A stretch of DNA of 64,000 bases from Acidobacteriota bacterium (GTDB lineage Bacteria; Acidobacteriota; Blastocatellia; Pyrinomonadales; Pyrinomonadaceae). The notes beneath the pieces were generated by a model. That model worked only from the letters and a program-made list of their open reading frames with translations. It was not told the DNA's origin and searched no databases. This document shows, one piece after another, positions 26,460 to 36,100 of the stretch. Each line of letters begins with the position of its first letter. The stretch's first letter is position 1. The stretch is from positions 1,364,001-1,428,000 of the forward strand of contig JADKBM010000016.1 of the NCBI GenBank assembly GCA_016715115.1. Direction: 5' to 3'. Made by a program: the position numbers and the translations under genes.

Positions 26460-27617
26460 TCAATCTGGTCTCTCAATGCTTATCGTCGAATATCTCCCCA
26501 GAAACCTTACTTCGGCGGCCTGTTCCTTGATTTCATCGAGCGCGCCGCGGAGTTCGCTTTCGCTCGCCGGAGCCTGCAAATCAAAGTAGAAGTTGAATTC
26601 CGACGGCATCCCTTTGATCGGCCGGCTTTCGATCTTCAACAAGTTGATCCCGCGCCGCACGAAGGGCCGCATCGCGTTGTGCAACGCACCCGGTTCGTGC
26701 TTGAGTCGAACGATCAGCGAGATTTTGGAGCCTGTGGCGCGTTCGTCCGGCACGTTGGTCAGCAACGCAAACCGCGTGAAATTCTCGGCGTGGTCCTCGA
26801 TATGCTCGCGCAAGATCTTGCCGCCGTAGATCGCCGCGGTGCGTTTACCGCCGATCGCCGCGCGGCTCGCGTCACCGCTCTCGATCGCGCGCTTCACGCT
26901 GCCGGCCGTATCGTCCGCCGCGACGCCTATCAAATCCGGATGGGCCGCAAAAAAACGTTCGCATTGTGCCAATGCGACCGGATGCGATTCGACGGTTTTC
27001 AGAGATTCGAACGACGCATTCGGCGGACCGATCAGAAAATGCGAGATCGGCAGAACGGCTTCCGCGACGACGCTCAGTGAACTCGCAAGAAGCAGGTCAT
27101 AACACCGGTGAACCGAACCGACGAGCGAATTTTCGAGCGGCGACAGGATGTAATCCGCCTTCCCCTCATCGATCGCACGAAAAAGATCGTCAAAAGTCCG
27201 GCAAGGCACAGTCCGGCAGTCCGCTCCGAGAATGCCAAGCGCCGCTTCTTCGCTGAAACTTCCGCGTTCGCCCTGAAACGCGACGCGCGAAAGTCGGCCG
27301 ATGTTTTCAAGGTCGGGGCCCGATGCGGCATCGATCTGCGGAGACCGCTGGAAGTTGCGCTGCTGCAAATGAAGCGATTCGTCGATGATCCTCTGAAAGA
27401 TATTGGCGACGCTCGTTTCATCGAACGGTCCCGGATTCTCGCGCGTCAGCCGGTCGATCACCTCATGCTCCCGCTGTGGATCGCAAAGCGAGGTGTCGAC
27501 GTTCGATTTAGCCGCGCCGACGCGCAACGCGATCGAAGCGCGCCGGTTCAGAAGCCTCAGGATCTCGCTGTCGATCGAATCGATCTCGGCTCGCGGATTG
27601 TTAATACCTTCAACCAT
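26460..27617 (-). CDS. pheA: Bifunctional chorismate mutase / prephenate dehydratase (P-protein)
   Basis: I use the ATG at 27617 (385 residues), since the 15 residues before it derive from repeat-like sequence. Residues 5-90 are an AroQ-type chorismate mutase (RAEIDSIDSEILRLLNRRASIALRVG). Residues 110-285 are the prephenate dehydratase domain, with VAFQGERGSFSEEAA, SPLENSLVGSV and IGGKRTAAIYGG. The end (about 295-385) is an ACT domain, including the KHEPGALHNAM and ESRPIKGMPSEFNFYFD motifs of phenylalanine-sensitive enzymes. It converts chorismate via prephenate to phenylpyruvate. aroF follows on the same strand; feedback control by phenylalanine is likely from the ACT motifs. Confidence 0.93.
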   Translation of the reverse strand: MVEGINNPRAEIDSIDSEILRLLNRRASIALRVGAAKSNVDTSLCDPQREHEVIDRLTRENPGPFDETSVANIFQRIIDESLHLQQRNFQRSPQIDAASGPDLENIGRLSRVAFQGERGSFSEEAALGILGADCRTVPCRTFDDLFRAIDEGKADYILSPLENSLVGSVHRCYDLLLASSLSVVAEAVLPISHFLIGPPNASFESLKTVESHPVALAQCERFFAAHPDLIGVAADDTAGSVKRAIESGDASRAAIGGKRTAAIYGGKILREHIEDHAENFTRFALLTNVPDERATGSKISLIVRLKHEPGALHNAMRPFVRRGINLLKIESRPIKGMPSEFNFYFDLQAPASESELRGALDEIKEQAAEVRFLGRYSTISIERPD

Positions 27618-27700
27618 CTTGATTTCGGAATTCTGAATTGAGATCTCGGATTTGATTGTCATACGACCGGCCGCCTGAGGGCAAATCTCAACATCGGATT

Positions 27701-27718
27701 GGAGCGCGGCCGCGCTCC
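27701..27718. repeat. REP palindrome, copy 1, flanking the RAYT
   Basis: GGAGCGCGGCCGCGCTCC, a perfect 18-bp palindrome, lies 11 bp past the transposase stop. An identical copy lies beyond the transposase start at 28317-28334. Confidence 0.85.
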
Positions 27719-27729
27719 CTTGCGCACTA

Positions 27730-28302
27730 TCACGAGAAATAATTCGCGCTGCCGAACGGCCAATCCTCCGGTCGATCGCACAACACGGCCTTCACCGGAT
27801 TGAGGTCGATGTAGTCCAGGACGTTGCAGAAGTGGTCATCATCGCGAATGTAGCGGTCAAAGACCTCTTCCCGCCAGAGTTTGCCTTTTCGTCCGAGCAG
27901 TTTATTGATCTCATTCGCCGTGTACGATTTGATCGAATGCTCAACGGCGCTCAAGTCGATGAGGGGCTTGAGCAAGACATGAACGTGATTGGGCATTATC
28001 GTCCACGCGAAGAGTTTGTACTTGGCGTCTTTGTGGTGCAGCAACGCGTTTTGAACGATTCCGGCGATCTCCGGATCTCGGAGATAACACTTGCCGTATC
28101 CGCTATCCAGATACCGTTCGATACGATCCTGAAGAACCGATTTGGCTTCCGCTTCCGCCAGATCCACGAGTTCGTTCCGCCACACTTCCAAAACCGCTGC
28201 CGGCATAGAATCCGCCAGACGAAAGGTCAGGAATTGCGTTTTCTCACCGTCGTCAAAATGAGGTAAATACCCTCGGCTGTGCCAGCCTCGAGGTTCATAC
28301 AT
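27730..28302 (-). mobile_element. REP-associated tyrosine transposase (RAYT)
   Basis: The 190-residue HUH enzyme has the motif PNHVHVLL, with the HUH pair at 106-108, and the RAYT-type C-terminal blocks KLWREEVFDRYIRDDDHF and YIDLNPVKAVLC; Tyr151 or Tyr164 would be the nucleophile. It begins WHSRGYLPHFD, as many RAYTs do. RAYTs are domesticated relatives of IS200 transposases thought to spread or process REP palindromes. Here it is flanked on both sides by the same palindrome, and related palindromes are scattered through the window. It looks intact and lies between pheA and the BNR protein gene. Confidence 0.9.
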
Positions 28303-28316
28303 ATCTTTTCTCCTTT

Positions 28317-28334
28317 GGAGCGCGGCCGCGCTCC
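28317..28334. repeat. REP palindrome, copy 2, flanking the RAYT
   Basis: Identical to the 27701-27718 palindrome; it lies 14 bp upstream of the RAYT start codon. The surrounding bases differ (CTCCTTT before, ATCATTTG after), so the copies are not part of a longer direct duplication. Confidence 0.85.
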
Positions 28335-28459
28335 ATCATTTGAATTTCCTTCGCATTATGAGGCGGAGGTGGTTTTTGAGGTCTCCAGTCTATCGCGTTG
28401 CATTTCATTTCGACAACATTTTTTCCATTCGCGGGAACAAGCGAGCTACCGCGACGGAC

Positions 28460-28488
28460 TTGATACTCGGTTCGAATCAAGACATAAT
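28460..28488 (+). promoter_or_regulatory. Sigma-70-type promoter for the BNR-propeller gene
   Basis: TTGATA and CATAAT separated by 17 bp, about 50 bp before the GTG start at 28539. Close to consensus; predicted from sequence only. Confidence 0.5.
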
Positions 28489-28538
28489 TCATCCAACCTG
28501 ATTTACCCGAAAAAAGCCGCTTTCAAGGAGTTTTAGAC

Positions 28539-31500
28539 GTGTCCAAACTGCATTCGTTTTCGATCATTTTTTTCTTTTCGCTGATTCTAAGTTCGACGAT
28601 CCCCGCTCAAACGCCGAGCCCGACGCCATCGCCGGCCGCAACGGTCGCGCCGACGCCGACTCCGACTCCCGACCCGTTGCCGCCATCGTTGTTCTCGGGT
28701 CTGAAGTTCCGCTCGATCGGCCCGGCCGTCACGTCGGGACGCGTCATCGCGTTCGCAGTCGATCCGAACGACCGCACGAAATACTACGTTGCGGTCGCGT
28801 CCGGCGGAGTCTGGAAGACGGTCAACAGCGGCACGACGTGGACTCCGGTCTTTGAAAACGAGGGCGCCTTCTCGATCGGTGCGATCGCTCTCGACCCGAA
28901 GAATCCGGCGACCGTTTGGGTCGGAACGGGCGAGCGGAATTCGCAGCGCAGCGTCGGCTACGGCGACGGCGTCTACCGTTCGGATGACGGCGGCAAATCG
29001 TGGAAGAATATGGGACTTAAGACTTCCGAACACATCGGGCGCATCGCCATTGACCCGCGCGATCCGAACGTCGTTTTCGTCGCGGCGCAGGGCCCGCTCT
29101 GGTCGCCGGGCGGCGAACGCGGTCTCTATAAAACGACCGACGGCGGCAAGACCTGGAAAGCCGTCATCACGGTCAGCGAAAATACCGGCGTCACGGACGT
29201 CGTCATCGATCCCTCAAATCCCGACACGATTTACGCCGCATCCTGGCAGCGCCGCCGCCATTTTTACACGCTCATCAACGGCGGCCCGGAAAGCGCGATC
29301 TGGAAATCAACCGACGGCGGCAACAACTGGACGAAACTGCGCTCCGGCCTTCCGCCGGGCGATATGGGGCGGATCGGACTTTCGATCTCGCCGGCGAACA
29401 CGAACGTCGTCTATGCAACCGTCGAGGCGAGCGGTACGGCGAGCGGGGTTTTCCGTTCGAACGACCGCGGCGCAACGTGGGAACGCACCGGCACGCAGAT
29501 CGCACAGGGAATGTATTACGGACAGATCGTCGCGGATCCGAAGAACGTCGACCGCGTCTATATTCCGAATGTCGTTTTTCAGGTTTCGGACGACGCCGGA
29601 CGGACGCAGCGCGCGCTCGGTGAAAGGCTCAAACACGTCGACAATCACGCCATTTGGATCGACCCGAACAACACCGATTACCTGCTCGTCGGCTCCGACG
29701 GCGGAGTTTACGAGAGTTTTGACCGCGGCGCGAACTGGCACTTCAAGGCAAACCTTCCCGTCGCCCAGTTCTATGACGTGACGACCGACACCGCGGTTCC
29801 CTTCTACAACGTTTACGGCGGGACGCAGGACAACAACTCGCTCGGCGGGCCTGCGAAAACGCGAAATCAGGCCGGCATAATGAATTCCGACTGGTTCGTG
29901 ACCAACGGCGGCGATGGCTTTAAGGCGCAGGTCGATCCGCTCGACCCGAACACGATCTATGCCGAAAGTCAGAACGGGGGACTCGTCCGCTTCGACAAAC
30001 GCACGGGCGAACGAGTCGGCATCGCCCCGATCGAAGGGAAGGACATCGAATCGCAGCGCTACAATTGGGATTCGCCGTTCATCATCAGCCCACACTCGAA
30101 CACGCGGCTTTATTTCGCCGGCCATAAACTGTTCAAGACCGACAATCGCGGCGACGACTGGAAGGCGATCAGCGGCGACCTGTCGCGCGGAATCGACCGC
30201 AATACGCTGCCGGTGATGGGCAAGGTCTGGGGACCCGATGCGATCGCGAAACACCAGTCGACGGCACTTTGGGGGAACGCGTCGGCGGTTGCAGAGTCGC
30301 CGAAGAAACAGGGATTCATCGTTGTCGGAACCGACGACGGCCTGATCCAGATCACCGAAAATGATGGCGGAAGCTGGCGCAAGGTCGACAAGATCGCCGG
30401 AATCCCGGAACTTTCTTACGTAACGCGCGTCGCGGCGTCGCAGCACGACGTGAACACGATATACGCGCTCTTCAACAACCATCAAAACGGCGACTTCAAG
30501 CCGTACATCGTCAAAAGCACCGACGCCGGAAAAACCTGGACTTCGATCTCTGCGAATTTGCCCGAGCGGGGCTCGCTCTACGGTTTCGCCGAAGACCACG
30601 TGAATCCGAACCTGCTCTTTGTCGGAACCGAGTTCGGACTGTTTTTCACCGTCGACGGCGGCGCGAAGTGGACCCAGATCAAGGCCGGTCTGCCGACGAT
30701 CGCCGTTCGTGACATCGCGATCCAGAAACAGGAAAACGATCTCGTGCTTGCGACGTTCGGACGCGGGATCTATGTCCTCGACGATTATTCCGCGCTGCGG
30801 CAGACGAACAAGGACGCGGTAAAGCAATCCTCGATCCTTTTCCCGGTCAAGGATGCCCTGATGTTCGTCCGATCGAACGCGCCGTTCACGGGATTTATGG
30901 GCGCGTCGTTCTATCTCGCTCCGAATCCGGCATACGGCGCGACATTCACTTATTTCCTGAAGGATGCGCCGAAGACCCTTAAGCAGAAACGGCAGGAAGC
31001 GGAACGGGAGGCGGAAAAGAAGAAACAGCCATTCAAGTATCCGTCGATCGCCGAACTCCGGGCAGAGTCCGAAGAAGAACCGCCGGCGCTTTTGTTTACC
31101 GTGACTGACGCCGAAGGCAAGATCGTCCGCCGGCTCAGCGCGCCGGCGCTTCCGGGCGTGAACCGCGTTGTATGGGATATGCGTTACGTGACGCCGGCGA
31201 TCGCCGCGACACCGGCGCAGCTTCCGGCGGATCTTCCGGAAGGCTTCCGTTTCGGTCCGCAAGGCCCGCTTGTGATGCCGGGTCGCTATTCCGTGTCGAT
31301 GGCGCTCCGCACGGGCGGGGTTGTGACCGCGTTGCCGGGATCGCAGAGTTTCAACATCGTCGTTGAGGGCCGCGAGAAGATGAATGCGGACGAGATCAAT
31401 GCGCTTTCGGCGTTCCAGAAGAAGGTGTTCGCTCTTCAGCGTTCGGTAAGCGCCGCGTCGGACACGGCGAGTGCGGCGAAGACGCGAATCGGATTGCTCA

Positions 31501-31844
31501 AACGCGCGGCGCAGGAAGCTCCGGTCGAGAACGGCGGATTGCTCGAAACGGCGAACCGGCTCAACGCCGAGGTCGATTCGATCCTGAACGAACTGCGCGG
31601 CGGCCGTGAGAACTCCGAGATCCCGCCGCCGTCGATCGGCGACCGCATCGGTTACGTCGCCGGCGCGATCCGTTTGTCGACGGTTAAGCCGACGCAGACG
31701 CAGCTCGATCAGTACGCGCTCGTCGAGTCGCTCTTCAATCCGGAACTCGCGCGGTTGCGAAAACTTGTCGAAACCGACATCCCGGCGTTCGAAAAACAAC
31801 TCGAAGCCGCCGGCGCGCCGATCACGCCCGGACGGCTTCCATAA
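28539..31844 (+). CDS. Exported BNR/sortilin-type beta-propeller protein
   Basis: The 1101-residue protein starts with GTG after a CAAGGAG ribosome-binding site. It has a signal peptide (1-24) and a proline/threonine linker of PTPTP type to about residue 48. Residues 55-760 contain many BNR/Asp-box repeats (SDDGGKSWKN, TTDGGKTWKA, STDGGNNWTK, STDAGKTWTS), forming one or two large propellers as in VPS10/sortilin and xyloglucanase-like proteins. Annotation pipelines often call such proteins glycosyl hydrolases, but no catalytic acid pair can be assigned here. The remainder (about 800-1101) has a beta-sandwich-like segment and a helical end. Probably a surface or periplasmic binding protein or hydrolase. 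Convergent with the PFOR operon. Confidence 0.8.
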   Translation: MSKLHSFSIIFFFSLILSSTIPAQTPSPTPSPAATVAPTPTPTPDPLPPSLFSGLKFRSIGPAVTSGRVIAFAVDPNDRTKYYVAVASGGVWKTVNSGTTWTPVFENEGAFSIGAIALDPKNPATVWVGTGERNSQRSVGYGDGVYRSDDGGKSWKNMGLKTSEHIGRIAIDPRDPNVVFVAAQGPLWSPGGERGLYKTTDGGKTWKAVITVSENTGVTDVVIDPSNPDTIYAASWQRRRHFYTLINGGPESAIWKSTDGGNNWTKLRSGLPPGDMGRIGLSISPANTNVVYATVEASGTASGVFRSNDRGATWERTGTQIAQGMYYGQIVADPKNVDRVYIPNVVFQVSDDAGRTQRALGERLKHVDNHAIWIDPNNTDYLLVGSDGGVYESFDRGANWHFKANLPVAQFYDVTTDTAVPFYNVYGGTQDNNSLGGPAKTRNQAGIMNSDWFVTNGGDGFKAQVDPLDPNTIYAESQNGGLVRFDKRTGERVGIAPIEGKDIESQRYNWDSPFIISPHSNTRLYFAGHKLFKTDNRGDDWKAISGDLSRGIDRNTLPVMGKVWGPDAIAKHQSTALWGNASAVAESPKKQGFIVVGTDDGLIQITENDGGSWRKVDKIAGIPELSYVTRVAASQHDVNTIYALFNNHQNGDFKPYIVKSTDAGKTWTSISANLPERGSLYGFAEDHVNPNLLFVGTEFGLFFTVDGGAKWTQIKAGLPTIAVRDIAIQKQENDLVLATFGRGIYVLDDYSALRQTNKDAVKQSSILFPVKDALMFVRSNAPFTGFMGASFYLAPNPAYGATFTYFLKDAPKTLKQKRQEAEREAEKKKQPFKYPSIAELRAESEEEPPALLFTVTDAEGKIVRRLSAPALPGVNRVVWDMRYVTPAIAATPAQLPADLPEGFRFGPQGPLVMPGRYSVSMALRTGGVVTALPGSQSFNIVVEGREKMNADEINALSAFQKKVFALQRSVSAASDTASAAKTRIGLLKRAAQEAPVENGGLLETANRLNAEVDSILNELRGGRENSEIPPPSIGDRIGYVAGAIRLSTVKPTQTQLDQYALVESLFNPELARLRKLVETDIPAFEKQLEAAGAPITPGRLP

Positions 31845-31845
31845 A

Positions 31846-31970
31846 CGAAAAGAGGGTAGCGCGGGCATCGGAGCGCCTGAGCGCAACGCACGAAAAAGGC
31901 GTCGAAAGTCAAACGCTTTCGACGCCTTCGCGTCGTGCGGGCAAGGATGCCCGCGCTCCAATCCGGCGCC
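31846..31970. repeat. REP-like sequences around the PFOR terminator
   Basis: Left: GCGGGCATCGGAGCGCCTGAGCGC. Right: GCGGGCAAGGATGCCCGCGCTCC at about 31938-31960. The right half recurs at 51.9 kb as GCGGGCAGGGATGCCCGCGCTCC. Confidence 0.65.
31893..31928 (-). terminator. Intrinsic terminator of the PFOR operon
   Basis: On the - strand, AAGGCGTCGAAAG pairs with CTTTCGACGCCTT around a 7-nt loop (13-bp stem) and is followed by TTTTTCG. It lies 43 bp past the stop of the last gene of the - strand operon and is also placed to stop the + strand BNR gene. Confidence 0.85.
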
Positions 31971-32969
31971 TCACCTCCAATCCTTGTTTTCGATGATCTG
32001 GATGTAGTTGCTCCGCTCGTACGCCGTCGGATCGGGGACGTGCTGCTGGCTCATCAACCCCTTGAACGAATCGATCGTGTCAAACTGTTGATCGAGCATA
32101 TACAGCTCGAGATCCGTCAGTATCTCGCGGATCCACGGAACGCCGTGTTTCAGCAGCGAAGAGGCGACCATTCCGACGTCGGCGCCGGCGAGGATGTATT
32201 TGATCAGTTCGCGCGCGCCGTGAACGCCGGTCGTCGCCGCCAGCGATACGGGAATCCGGCCGTACAAAACCGCGATCCAAAGCAACGGCAGCCGAATCTC
32301 GGCCGGGACGCTGAGATTAAGATTCGGAACGACCTTGAGCTCATTGATGTCGAAATCGGGCTGGTAAAAACGATTGAAAAACACGAGTGCGTCGGCGCCG
32401 GCATCGGTCAAACGCTGGGCCATATTGCCGACCGACGAAAAATACGGGTTGAGCTTCATCGCGATCGGAATATTTACGGCCGCCCGGACCATCTTAACGA
32501 TCTCAATGTAACGCCGCTCGACCTCTTCCGATGTCAGCCGAATATCGGCGGGGATAAAGTAAACGTTGACCTCCAGCCCGTCGGCGCCGGCCTGTTCGAC
32601 CTCGCGCGCATACTCGATCCAACCTTCCGGCGTGACGCCGTTCAGACTCGCGATGATCGGGATCTCGACGCGGCGTTTCGCTTCGCGGATCAGTTCGAGA
32701 TATTGAACGCTTCCGAGGGGATAATCGTCGAGATCAGGGAAGAAGTCCGAAGATTCGGCAAACGCGCTCGACGCCGTTTGGTAAACGCGCTCGAACTTCG
32801 CCGTTTCGGCACGGATCTGCTCCTCGAACAAAGAAAACAGAACGACCGCGCCGGCGCCCGCGTCTTCCATCGCGACGATATTGTCAATGCTCTGCGAAAG
32901 CGGGTTGGACGAAACCACCAACGGCGACCGCAGAGTCAAGCCCATATAGGTTGTTGATAAATTAGGCAT
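31971..32969 (-). CDS. Dihydroorotate-dehydrogenase-like flavoprotein of a PFOR operon
   Basis: I use the ATG at 32969 (332 residues, MPNLSTTYMGLTLRSPL); the longer frame upstream is repeat-derived. The sequence is an FMN-type barrel related to class 1 dihydroorotate dehydrogenase, with SSNPLS near 20, the IASLNGVTPEGW strand and IAMKLNPYFSS carrying the conserved lysine. Where dihydroorotate dehydrogenases have N-x-S/C-C-P-N with the catalytic base, this protein reads VNVYFIPADI, so the Cys/Ser base is absent. It therefore probably does not make orotate. Such proteins are found next to pyruvate:ferredoxin oxidoreductase genes; their reaction is not established. Last gene of the three-gene operon. 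Confidence 0.85.
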   Translation of the reverse strand: MPNLSTTYMGLTLRSPLVVSSNPLSQSIDNIVAMEDAGAGAVVLFSLFEEQIRAETAKFERVYQTASSAFAESSDFFPDLDDYPLGSVQYLELIREAKRRVEIPIIASLNGVTPEGWIEYAREVEQAGADGLEVNVYFIPADIRLTSEEVERRYIEIVKMVRAAVNIPIAMKLNPYFSSVGNMAQRLTDAGADALVFFNRFYQPDFDINELKVVPNLNLSVPAEIRLPLLWIAVLYGRIPVSLAATTGVHGARELIKYILAGADVGMVASSLLKHGVPWIREILTDLELYMLDQQFDTIDSFKGLMSQQHVPDPTAYERSNYIQIIENKDWR

Positions 32970-32974
32970 CGTTG

Positions 32975-33102
32975 TTTGTGAATTGGGATTTCGGATTTCG
33001 GATTTCTTTATCCGAATCCCTCCCAGTTTATTCAAAAAATTGTGCGCCAACGTTGGTAATGCATACTCTGAAAATCCGAAATCAGAAATCACCATTCCAA
33101 AA
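32975..33102. repeat. Heptamer-type repeats within the PFOR operon spacer
   Basis: Units of GATTTCG type (about 32987-33008) and AAATCCG/AAATCAG type (33073-33092) occupy much of the 133-bp spacer between the PFOR and DHOD-like genes, in opposite orientations. Confidence 0.65.
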
Positions 33103-36100
33103 TTAGAATGTCGGCTGGAACGATCCCGCCCCAAAGCCGGCCATTTCTTCATACGTCCTCCAGCGCAGATCTACGATCTCCTGCGCCAGCTTCATCAGTC
33201 GTTCGGCCTCGACCGGCGCGGTCTGCGTCAGAACCTTGTAACGCAGTTCATTGTACGCATAATCGCGCAGCGCGATCGTCGGTTTCGGCGAATCGAGGAC
33301 GAACGGATTCCCGTTGCTTTTGCGAAGCGCCGGATTGTATCGAATGAGCGGGAAATAACCGCTCGCGACCGCCATTTTCTGCTGCCGCAAACCCTTTTCC
33401 ATATCGATGCCGTGCGCTATGCAATGGCTGTATGCGAGCACCAGCGACGGACCTTCATAGGCTTCGGCTTCGCGCAGCGCGAGCAGCGTCTGTTGCGGAT
33501 TCGCGCCCATCGCAACCTGCGCGACGTAAACGTTGCCGTACGAGATCGCCTGGAGCGCAAGGTCCTTTTTGCCGACGCGTTTTCCAGCCGATGCGAACTT
33601 CGCCGACGCCGCGGTCGGGGTCGCCTTCGACATCTGACCGCCGGTGTTCGAATAAACTTCAGTGTCGAGCACGAGAACATTGACGTTGCGTCCCGTGGCG
33701 AGCGCGTGGTCGAGACCGCCGGCGCCGATATCATAGGCCCATCCGTCGCCGCCGATCAGCCAGACGCTGCGATGGACCAATTGGTCGGCGACCGAAAGAA
33801 GCAATTTTGCGTCGAGCGATCCGATTTCAATCAGTCGGCTCTTCAGCGAGGCGACGCGACGTCGCTGTGCTTCGATCTCACTTTCGAGGATCTGCGGCGC
33901 TTTCGTCAGTTCGTTAACTGCCTCATCGCCCAGTTCAGGACGCATTCGGTCGAGCAACTGATGCGCCATTCCGAGTTGTTTATCGACTGTCAGCCGCATT
34001 CCGAGGCCGAATTCCGCGTTGTCTTCGAAAAGCGAATTCGACCACGCCGGGCCTTGCCCCTTGGAGTTCGAAGACCAGGGCGTCGTCGGCAGGTTCCCGC
34101 CGTAGATCGACGAACAACCGGTCGCGTTGGCGACGATCAGACGGTCGCCGAAAAGCTGCGTCAGAACCTTGATGTACGGCGTTTCGCCGCAGCCGGCGCA
34201 GGCGCCTGAAAACTCGAAATAAGGTTCGAGAAACTGCACGCCGTGAACGGTCGAATAATTGACGGTCGGTTTTTCGTTTATCGGAAGTTCCTCAAAAAAC
34301 GCGATCTTGGCGCGTTCGGGTTCAAGATCCTTCGGCTTGTCCGCGAGGTTGATCGCGCGCTTGTTCGGGTTTGCGCGGTCGGTCACCGGGCACGCCTCAT
34401 AACAGAGATTGCAGCCGGTGCAGTCTTCGAGATAGACCTCGAGCGAGTACTTCGTCTCCGGGAAACCGCGGGCGTTGATCGGCGCCGTCTTGAAACCGTC
34501 GGGCGCGTCCTTCAAATGATCGCGATGATAAAACTTCGCGCGGATGACGCTGTGCGGACAGATAAAACCGCAATTGCCGCACTGGATGCAGGCTTCGGGT
34601 TCCCACACCGCGATGCGATTCGAAACGTTCCGCTTTTCCCACTTCGCCGTGTTGTTCGGATATGTTCCGTCGATCGGGAGCATACTCACCGGAATCTGAT
34701 CACCGCGGCCCTCGATCATCATCTGCGTCACGGTCTTGACGAACTGCGGCGCGCGCTCCGGAATCAATACCGGAAGTTCCCGGCGCGCCGAAACTTGCTG
34801 CGGAATCGCCACTTCGAACAGATTCTCGAGCGTTTGGTCAACCGCCACGAAATTCTTCTCAATGATCGCCGGGCCTTTTTTGAAATACGTTTTTTCGATC
34901 GCGTGCTTGATCTCGGCAATCGCTTCTTCAGGCGGCAGAACGCCCGATAGCTTGAAGAAGCAGGTCTGCATTATCGTATTGATGCGTCCGGCCATCCCGG
35001 TCTTGCGGGCGACGTCGGTCGCGTCGATAACGAAAAGCCTGATGCTCTTGTCAACGATCGCCTGCTGCACGCGTTGCGGCAAATGGTTCCAGACCTCGTC
35101 CTTGCCGTACGGCGAGTTGAGCAGGAAGGTCGCGCCGTGCTTCGCGAATCCGAGCATTTCTTCCTTTTCGACGAAGTTGAACTGGTGACAGGCGACGAAA
35201 TCGGCCTTTTCGATCAAATACGGCGCGCGGATCGGATGCTTTCCGAACCTGAGGTGCGAAACCGTCTTCGCGCCCGACTTTTTCGAGTCGTAAACGAAAT
35301 AGCCCTGCGCGAAGAGATCCGTGTTCTCGCCGATGATCTTGATCGAGTTCTTGTTCGCGCCGACCGTCCCGTCCGCACCGAGACCGAAGAAAAGGGCCTG
35401 TGTCCATTCCGATTCGTCGAGTTTGAACGACGGGTCGAACGGCAGACTCGTGTGAGAAACGTCGTCGATGATCCCGACGGTGAAGTGATTCTTCGGATCT
35501 CCCGATTTGAGACTGTCGAACACCGACTTCACCATCGCCGGCGTGAACTCCTTCGACGAAAGTCCGTAGCGCCCGCCGACGACGCGCGGCATCGAGCCGA
35601 TTCTTCCAGCCGACATCGCTTCCATAAAACTCACGAGCACATCCTGATAGAGCGGTTCACCGGTCGCGCCGGACTCTTTCGTGCGATCGAGAACGGCGAC
35701 GTTCTTCGCCGACTTGGGCATCGCGTCGATGAAATCGTCGGACGGAAACGGCCGGAAAAGCGAGATCTGCAAAACGCCCGATTTTTCGCCTGACCGGGCG
35801 AGAAATTCTGCCGTTTCGGACGCCGTTTCGACTCCCGATCCCATAATCACAATGACGTTTTCGGCATCCGCCGCGCCGTAGTATTTGACCGTCGAATAAT
35901 GCCGTCCGGCAAGTTCGCCAAACTTTCGCATCTCGTCGCGGACGATTCCGGGAACCGCCGCGTAGAAGGGATTGACCGTCTCGCGCCCCTGAAAGTAAAC
36001 ATCCGGATTCTGGGCCGTTCCGCGAATGAAAGGGCGGTCCGGATTTAGTCCGCGCAAGCGATGCGCGATCACCAGATCGTCGTCGATCATCTCCCGGATC

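Noticed and set aside
28460..28490. GGTTCGAATC resembling a tRNA T-loop
   Set aside because: No acceptor, D or anticodon stems can be folded around it; it lies within a likely promoter.
29307..31961. 884-codon open frame antisense to the BNR-propeller gene
   Set aside because: It mirrors codon bias of the sense gene, is Arg/Asp/Val-rich with no motif, and the sense strand has clear BNR repeats and a signal peptide.
32970..33152. 61-residue N-terminal extension of the DHOD-like protein
   Set aside because: Runs through heptamer repeats and into the end of the PFOR gene; homologous sequence begins at MPNLSTTYMG.
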